Shown here: positions 57,959 through 64,000 of the stretch, piece by piece
How positions within the stretch are numbered: the first letter of the stretch is position 1
How the letters are laid out: each line of letters opens with the position of its first letter
Assembly (NCBI RefSeq): GCF_000143535.2
Contig: NC_037310.1
Location: 620,001-684,000, forward strand
DNA length: 64,000 nucleotides
From: Botrytis cinerea B05.10
Lineage: Eukaryota; Ascomycota; Leotiomycetes; Helotiales; Sclerotiniaceae
Direction: 5' to 3'
The notes under the pieces: generated by a model
What the model was told of the DNA's origin: nothing
What the model saw: the letters and a program-made list of their open reading frames with translations, nothing else
Database searches by the model: none
Position numbers and translations under genes: made by a program

Positions 57959-60461
57959 ATGTTGTCTCAAGGAGAATCAGCAACCACCATTTTATGTTCG
58001 TGTAAACAAACGAGATTCCACATCGAGAATCCAGTTTATCAGGAGGTAATTATATCATCTGCCTTTTCGCGAGCTTTTGCCTTAGTCTTCTTTAAAAATA
58101 AATGGAATTCTGATCAATATATATATCGTAGCTCGATATTGAAGGTTTAAACATCACGGTTACATCTTCGGGTAAATCAGGTGTGAAGTCAAAGGGAAAA
58201 TCTAAAGCAGAAGGTCTTGAGATTTTATCCAATGCGAGTTTGAAACTCAAAGCTGGAATATGCTACGCATTGATTGGAAGAAATGGCACGGGAAAATCGA
58301 GTATGTCTCCCCTTTTCCGTTTAGAGCAAAGAGAGATGAAATTCCTAATAACTGGTTTGGTATAAAGCTTTGTTGAAGGCTATTGCGGAGAAGTTGATCC
58401 CTGGCATTCCTGTACAAACTAGGATTTCCATCTTGCAGCAAACAGATGCAGATTCAAAAGACACAGGTGACGAAGGGGGTAATGAGTCTGAAGAAAAGGG
58501 AGGAAGTAAGCTGTCTGTATTAGCAGAAGTTATCGACAGAGCTACTTCAAGAAGTGAGATTCAACATGAAGTTGATGGTATGTTTTGGAAATCCAATTAT
58601 TACATGATCTATTTGGATATTGACAAAATCTCCTAGTATTATCCAAAGCTGTTGATAATCAAGGAGATGCACTAACACCTGTACGGGCTTTTCGTAAAGT
58701 ACAGCATGAAAGACTGAAGAAGGAGTTATTCGAGAAAGATAAAGACGCTAGACTCAGAAGTGGAACGCGTGGCATGGCAGCAAGAAAAGCATTGATTGCC
58801 TTTGAGAAGATTGTTGCAGATTCCGAGGAACGGTAAGTGGCCACGAGCCAGATTGACACCCAAATTCTAATTTATGATATAGAATCAATCAAGAAGATGA
58901 AGAGATTGACGAAGCCACTATCAAAGAAGAGACAGACCTAGCAGCAGAACTCCTCGCAGAGTTACAATTACAGCTAGAGCCCACAAGACTAGCCGATATT
59001 GAATCAAAAGCACGAATTATTCTTTCTGGTCTAGGCTTTCCCAAAGCAAACCTGGATAAACCAGTCAACACTCTATCCGGAGGATGGAAAATGCGTACAA
59101 ATCTCGCTTCCATCCTTCTCCAACCAACTGACATTTTAATTCTCGACGAGCCCACCAATTTCCTCGATCTCCTCGGGATAATCTGGTTACAAAAATATCT
59201 CGAAACCCTCAAGGAATCTACCCCCACTCCCCCAACCATTGTAATCGTCTCTCACGATCGTGATTTCATCACTGCCACATCTCAAGAACTTATCATTCTG
59301 CGCAGTCAAGCTCTGACTTATTTCCGTGGATCTCTCTCCACATACGAATCCACGATTCGCGAGAAAACCCTCTATCTAACCCGCATGCGCGACGCTCAAG
59401 AGAAACAAAAATCCCACATCCAGCAAACCATCCAACAAAACATCAAACAAGGAAAAGCCACCGGCGATGAAAATAAACTCCGTCAAGCTAAATCTCGTCA
59501 AAAGAAATTAGATAATCGAATGGGCATGGAAGTATCCGCCAAAGGAACCCGATTCAAACTCAACCGCGACCTAGCTGGCTACCACTTGACAGCCAGAGAA
59601 GAAATTGAGATTCCACCCGAGGAAAGAGGTATTTCCATGATGATACCTCTAGCACCTGATTTACGATTTCCCGGTCCGTTACTCTCCTTAGAAAACATCT
59701 CCTTCCGCTACCCAAGCTCCGGATCTTCAAAAAGCAACACCCCACCCGCACCATTTGTTCTAGAAAACGTCAATCTTACCATCCACATGGGCGACCGCAT
59801 CGGAATCGTCGGCCTCAACGGCGCCGGAAAATCCACACTTCTCTCCCTCCTCACCGAGACCGCTAAGCCTACCAAGGGAACCCTCACCAAACACCCTCGC
59901 TTACGACTCGCATACTATTCTCAAAACTCCGTCGAAGATCTGCAAGTTCTGTCGCACAGCACTCCAGAGCTAACGGCTCTCTCTCTCCTAACATCCGACA
60001 TTGCCGGTGTGCTCTCCGAGCAGGAAATCCGCGGTATCCTAAATGGTTTGGGCCTTCAGGGACGAATTGTCTCGGATGTTCCGATTAGTAAGTTATCTGG
60101 TGGTCAGCTTGTGCGGTTGGCACTGGCGAGATTGGTGTGGAAGGAACCGCAATTATTGGTTCTGGATGAGGTGACGACGCATTTGGATTTTTGGACGGTC
60201 AGAGCGGTGGGGGAAGTGATGAGGGGGTGGAATGGGGGTGTCGTGGTTGTTAGTCATGATCGTTGGTTGGTTAGAAAAGTAGTAGAGGGGTGGAAGGAGG
60301 GGGAGGAAGACGAGGAAGATGACGATGAGGATGAGGAGGATGAGGAACAGAGGAGGAGATTGGTTTATGTCGTTAAGGGTGGTGGAGTCAAAGTATTAGA
60401 GGGGGGTGTGAGTGAGTTTGAAAGGAGTCTGGAGAAGAGAGTTGATAAATTGATGAAGTGA
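57959..60461 (+). CDS. ABC-F family ATPase (two ABC domains, no TM segments)
   Basis: Exons 57959-58045, 58132-58300, 58368-58577, 58637-58832 and 58883-60461 encode 746 residues. Domain 1 has Walker A GRNGTGKS (78-85), signature LSGGW, Walker B ILDEPTNFLD and the H-loop SHDRDF. A charged linker follows, with KQKSHIQQTIQQNIKQGK. Domain 2 has GLNGAGKST, LSGGQ, LVLDEVTTHLD and SHDRWL. There are no membrane helices, so it is a soluble ABC-F protein related to translation or ribosome factors such as Arb1/Gcn20. An acidic insert of about 20 residues (GEEDEEDDDEDEEDEE) and a domain-2 Walker B with Val instead of Pro (LDEVT) are unusual. The start is the first Met; the second intron lies within the Walker A. 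Confidence 0.94.
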
Positions 60462-62408
60462 TTGTATTACGTTCCATTTCAGATGGGTTGCGTTAATTAC
60501 AGTCATGTATTCAATTAGTTATGCAAACAATGGCTTGCATCAAATAGTGATAAATTCAATTCCTTTCACACACATCTCTATTTAAGCCAAAGGCTTTTAA
60601 AATTGCGGAAAGTAGTTCTGATTTGAGCCTTTTAAACCACTATGTTTAGAAAGCTTTCCAAGTTCAAGCTCCGAGAACACGCCCCTTTCCTCCCGCATAT
60701 ATCATCGCAAACACCTCTAATACCCCGATCGGCTCCAAATAATGTATCAAAATTTTTCATAATTCAGAACCCGCTTCTTATCAGACGGTAATTCGACTCT
60801 TACAACTGCGAATTGTATGCATAATGAATATAGTCCGATCGTCACTACCGGGAAGAGCGAAAAGTAACAACATTACCTGCGATGAACCTTCTCAGCAGCT
60901 ACTGTTTGGTGATATTCATTTCATGAATTGATATGGTCTTCCGGATACTAATCTGAGGGTTCTGTTGGCGTCTCTGGGGAGTTCTTGAAGTCGGATGTTG
61001 ATGGGCTGACTGCGAGATGAAGGTAAGGTCTTTTATCGAATTTATTTATTGATTGGGGCTATTGCGAACTATATATAGATGTTTTGTGCTGGTAAGGTGG
61101 AAGAGACGCTGGTGTTATGGGTGGAGAGATTTGAAGAAAAGAAGGGGGGTGAGAGGATTTTTCTTTTCCCTCTGAGAGATCGTGTCCCTGTGACCATTGT
61201 GACAGTAAAGAAGAGGAAGAAGAAGAAGACGACGACGACGGTGGTGATGGTGATGAGAGTCATTAGTACCTGAATTTTTTCATTTTCTTCACCTTCAGAT
61301 GGCCATAGATGGACCTTTTCTTCTTTTTCTTGAAGTTGTTGACTGATCAATTTGTGCGCTGTGACTTGAGATGAAGCAAAGCCCATTCCAGTTCAGCAAC
61401 GAGAAGGATTTACGCGACTGCCAAATTTTATCAAAACTATTATTCTAGGTTATTGGGCTGTAATCGTCTCAGTATTAACAATGAGCTACAATTTTACTAC
61501 CAACAAGTTGTTAGATCTCTTCGGTTCAACCTGCCAAAATGATGAAGAAGCGCACTTGCGCTTCATTTCTCTCGATTTCAAAGCCACGCTCATTTCTTCC
61601 ATACGTGTCATTCTTAAATACCAAAATAACTCACCGTTTAAAGTTACTATAAAATAATTGAAAAAGGAAGAGAGAAAAAAAATTACTCAGTTCTCATAGC
61701 TCACATGTATATTATCTCTGTTAATGTCTGATGGAAGGATTTGAACTTAAATCGTGGTGAGGATGTACCATATACCCGTGTCAGAGACTTTATTTTACGA
61801 GAGAGAAGAATTGGGTGTTTTAGGGATGAATTTTGGATTAGTTTTGTGCTTTATCTTTTATCAGATAGTGGATGTACATTCAATTATCATTCAGCTACTG
61901 CCAATTATTACTGTATGAATTTTTGTAGTCTTTTTGTGCACACATAGAGCTAATGGCTGATTGTTGCTTATTCACTCATAGACATCTCCCCCCTTTTGTT
62001 ATCCGATGAATTTACCGTACTTTCTGATTCACGTCTGGATACGAACCGTAAACATCCAAGATGATTATCAACACGTACAACTATCTTTTTGATACCTCAA
62101 GCCGTAATGTCCGTATCTTACATTTAGCAATCTAGCGCTTGTGTTTGGCTGTAAACATATTTTGGTTATAAACTCCACAGAGTCCCAGTCAGTGCACAAC
62201 TTCTGAACTTGATTATCTCTAAACCCCAATCACAATCACAATAACAACTAAAAAACACTCTCCAACACTCGATTACTGAATAACAGTTCCCATTCAATAT
62301 TCAAACCTTGAGCATACCTCACACATAAAAATTGGTCTCCGCCTCCCTTTGCAGAGATACGTCACCTATTTCTACAATCTATCTCCTAAACGCAAAAACC
62401 TTCACAAG
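60462..62408. other. Intergenic, no gene seen
   Basis: The stretch holds the ABC-F 3' end and upstream DNA of the last gene. AAGAAG/ACGACG triplet sequence lies near 61206-61250, and its complement-like TTTTCTTC runs near 61314-61330. Short frames at 61069-61386 and 61741-61947 show no motif. AC-rich leader sequence precedes 62409. Confidence 0.55.
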
Positions 62409-63161
62409 ATGTGCAACATCTGCCGCAGAATCGAAGCCGTCCAGTCTATCGACTCTATCCTCCTCAAACCCCTCAAAGTTATCCTCACCAAACTACATGA
62501 GCGCATCGAACCTGAGCTAGGAGACTCTTTCCTCCGCCGCGAAGCACGTATCCACTCCATCAAGAAGAATCTCCAATGTCTTAAAATCGGTCCTTTGAAG
62601 CCTATCATCAAACTCATCATCTCTGATCTCGATTCCGAGCTCCATAAACTCGAAGTTAGCAAACTCGATCACCCTGCCTATCGAACTGTCGGGAAATACA
62701 ATCATCTAAAGACGAAGATCGGACCGGATGATAGCTCAAGTATTAGGGCATGGGTTGAGAATCAAGCTAAAGAAGTTGAAGAAACTAAACTTTTGAAGAA
62801 AATGGTGGCTCTCCAGAGTAGTTCAAGAACTCAGGGTAAACCAAAAATCCAGAAAGATTTAATTACAGGACCGAAGCATTTGATGGGGCCGGGATCATCA
62901 ACAGAATCAGAGTATCTGTCAGAAACGGATGATATGACGGAAATTGATTATATCGAGCATGATGATCGGCTACCTGTTGAAGGAGCTTTGGAATGGTCAA
63001 CTCATGTTGTGGATGAATGGTTCAAGAAGAATGGCGAGAGTAATTTGTTAAGCGAGGGGGTTGCGCAGGCGGAAAATGCACCTAGAAAGCATAGGAAGCA
63101 TAGGAAGCATAGGAAACATAGGGAGCATAGGGAGCATAGGGATCATTTGAAGAAAGAGTAG
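62409..63161 (+). CDS. Small basic hypothetical protein with KHR repeats
   Basis: A single exon encodes 250 residues beginning MCNICRRIEAVQ. An in-frame extension to 62349 lacks an ATG, so I chose 62409. Residues 1-110 are helical with heptad-like Leu/Ile spacing (ILLKPLKVILTKLHERIEPE and KPIIKLIISDLDSELHKLEV). An acidic Ser/Glu/Asp region follows (STESEYLSETDD). The tail is a nine-base tandem repeat encoding KHR/EHR units (about 63083-63142). No family is recognised. A coiled-coil scaffold or nucleic-acid-binding role is only a guess from composition. Confidence 0.7.
   Translation: MCNICRRIEAVQSIDSILLKPLKVILTKLHERIEPELGDSFLRREARIHSIKKNLQCLKIGPLKPIIKLIISDLDSELHKLEVSKLDHPAYRTVGKYNHLKTKIGPDDSSSIRAWVENQAKEVEETKLLKKMVALQSSSRTQGKPKIQKDLITGPKHLMGPGSSTESEYLSETDDMTEIDYIEHDDRLPVEGALEWSTHVVDEWFKKNGESNLLSEGVAQAENAPRKHRKHRKHRKHREHREHRDHLKKE
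63083..63142 (+). repeat. Coding 9-bp tandem repeat (KHR/EHR)
   Basis: Six to seven copies of AAGCATAGG / GAGCATAGG at the 3' end of the hypothetical gene, giving KHRKHRKHREHREHRDH. In-frame length variation would leave the downstream LKKE end intact. Confidence 0.85.
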
Positions 63162-64000
63162 AGTCCTTCTAGAGTAATGCGGTGGTTTTATGAATAGATG
63201 ACAAAGTATGATTGATAACCAATACAAATTATTCATTTTGAGAGAAATAAAAACGAGCTCTAACTGATTAAGCATTGAATAGTGAGATGATCGCTTGTAG
63301 ATAGACACGCCTCTACGAAATATCATGGGGAGCTCTGGATATCACTAATTATACCTCGCGACTTTTACAATATACTATCTGATAACATTATGTCTGAACC
63401 AGTTGCTCCTTAGAAATCACACAGCCTTAGCACTATATCACTTGATAAAATTGCACCTTAGCATTGCCTTGGTAATAGATAGATGATAAATTTAGCATAT
63501 CTCATCCGAATGACATTTTTACCACTCAGTATTGCAAATGCTACATGCATCCAATAACACAGTATGCAGATATGAAAAACTACATTTCCAAAAATTTCTA
63601 TCGTTACGTTGTATTCAAGACTTCCAAGATGTGCTATTCAAGTAATTTCAGAGAAAATTCATTATTTTCACAATCTCTAACCCAACTAATGATGGTTCCA
63701 TACAACTCATAACAGACACAAGTTAAATTTCATTTCCATCTTGGCTATCTCATTCCGTATTTCAGTAACCCACCCCGAGAATATTAAAATGTCTACTACA
63801 TAAATATCCTCCCATATTAAAAACAACCTATCCTAGTTTACTAAACCCTCTCCAATCATTATATCCTAGGTTTTAAAAAGTTAAATCTCAATCTAGTTTT
63901 AATATCCATCTTTGTTCTCATTTCAATCCGTCTGCTCACTTACCCACTATCCAACTACCCACCCGGCCCATTCTCACCCTCTTTTACATTCTCTTCATCC
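63162..64000. other. Terminal AT-rich intergenic DNA
   Basis: No gene is visible on either strand from 63162 to the window edge. C/T-rich sequence in the last 80 bases (ACCCACTATCCAACTACCC) could be the leader of a gene beyond the edge. Confidence 0.5.

Noticed and set aside
1..64000. CRISPR arrays, tRNA or rRNA genes, bacterial operons
   Set aside because: No regularly spaced identical repeats, no cloverleaf with intact T-loop and no rRNA core was seen; the genes are spliced and eukaryotic.

Overview
The window reads as filamentous ascomycete nuclear DNA. Its genes carry several short introns (about 44-105 nt) with GTNNGT-type donors, CTAAC/CTGAC-like branch sites and (C/T)AG acceptors. Fungal-specific families are present: Zn2Cys6 regulators, a rhodopsin/PTH11-like membrane protein and Mic60. 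Intergenic DNA is AT-rich, with signs of C-to-T decay. A Leotiomycete such as Botrytis or Sclerotinia is my guess from overall character, not something I could test. I joined exons by eye from splice signals and protein continuity. Every joined coding sequence reported is a multiple of three.

Layout. 1-4.4 kb: low-complexity DNA, one small two-exon gene, AT-rich DNA with a MITE-like element and a GC-rich hairpin repeat. 4.4-16.7 kb: a compact accessory block of five genes, namely a Zn2Cys6 regulator (-), a short-chain dehydrogenase (+), a rhodopsin-like 7-TM protein (-), a cytochrome P450 (+) and a major-facilitator transporter (-). This looks like a small oxidation-plus-export module, but no polyketide, peptide or terpene synthase is visible. 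18-20.6 kb: a large unusual protein with a GHLCGLHAL motif, a SAP-like segment and a polylysine tail. 20.7-30.6 kb: gene-poor DNA with one decayed gene and several families of hairpins and degenerate tandem repeats. 30.6-34.1 kb: two lineage-type hypothetical genes. 34.1-41.9 kb: gene-poor DNA with relics. 41.9-44.2 kb: a second Zn2Cys6 regulator.

46.4-60.5 kb is the conserved housekeeping part: a six-finger C2H2 protein (-), a Sac1 phosphoinositide phosphatase (-), a Rab5/Vps21-type GTPase (+), Mic60/mitofilin (+), an F-box protein (-) and an ABC-F ATPase (+). Sac1 and Rab5 are divergent and share about 750 bp of upstream DNA. The window ends with a basic small hypothetical protein (62.4-63.2 kb) and AT-rich DNA.

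The most notable observations are a 4-nt microexon in the transporter, inferred from canonical splice signals and exact restoration of the WRWCFYLNLP motif; a GC-rich mobile-looking hairpin element, one copy of which lies inside an intron of the first regulator; paired CGTCCG motifs at 12-bp spacing between that regulator and the dehydrogenase; and the GHLCGLHAL protein, which may be an undescribed hydrolase-like family.
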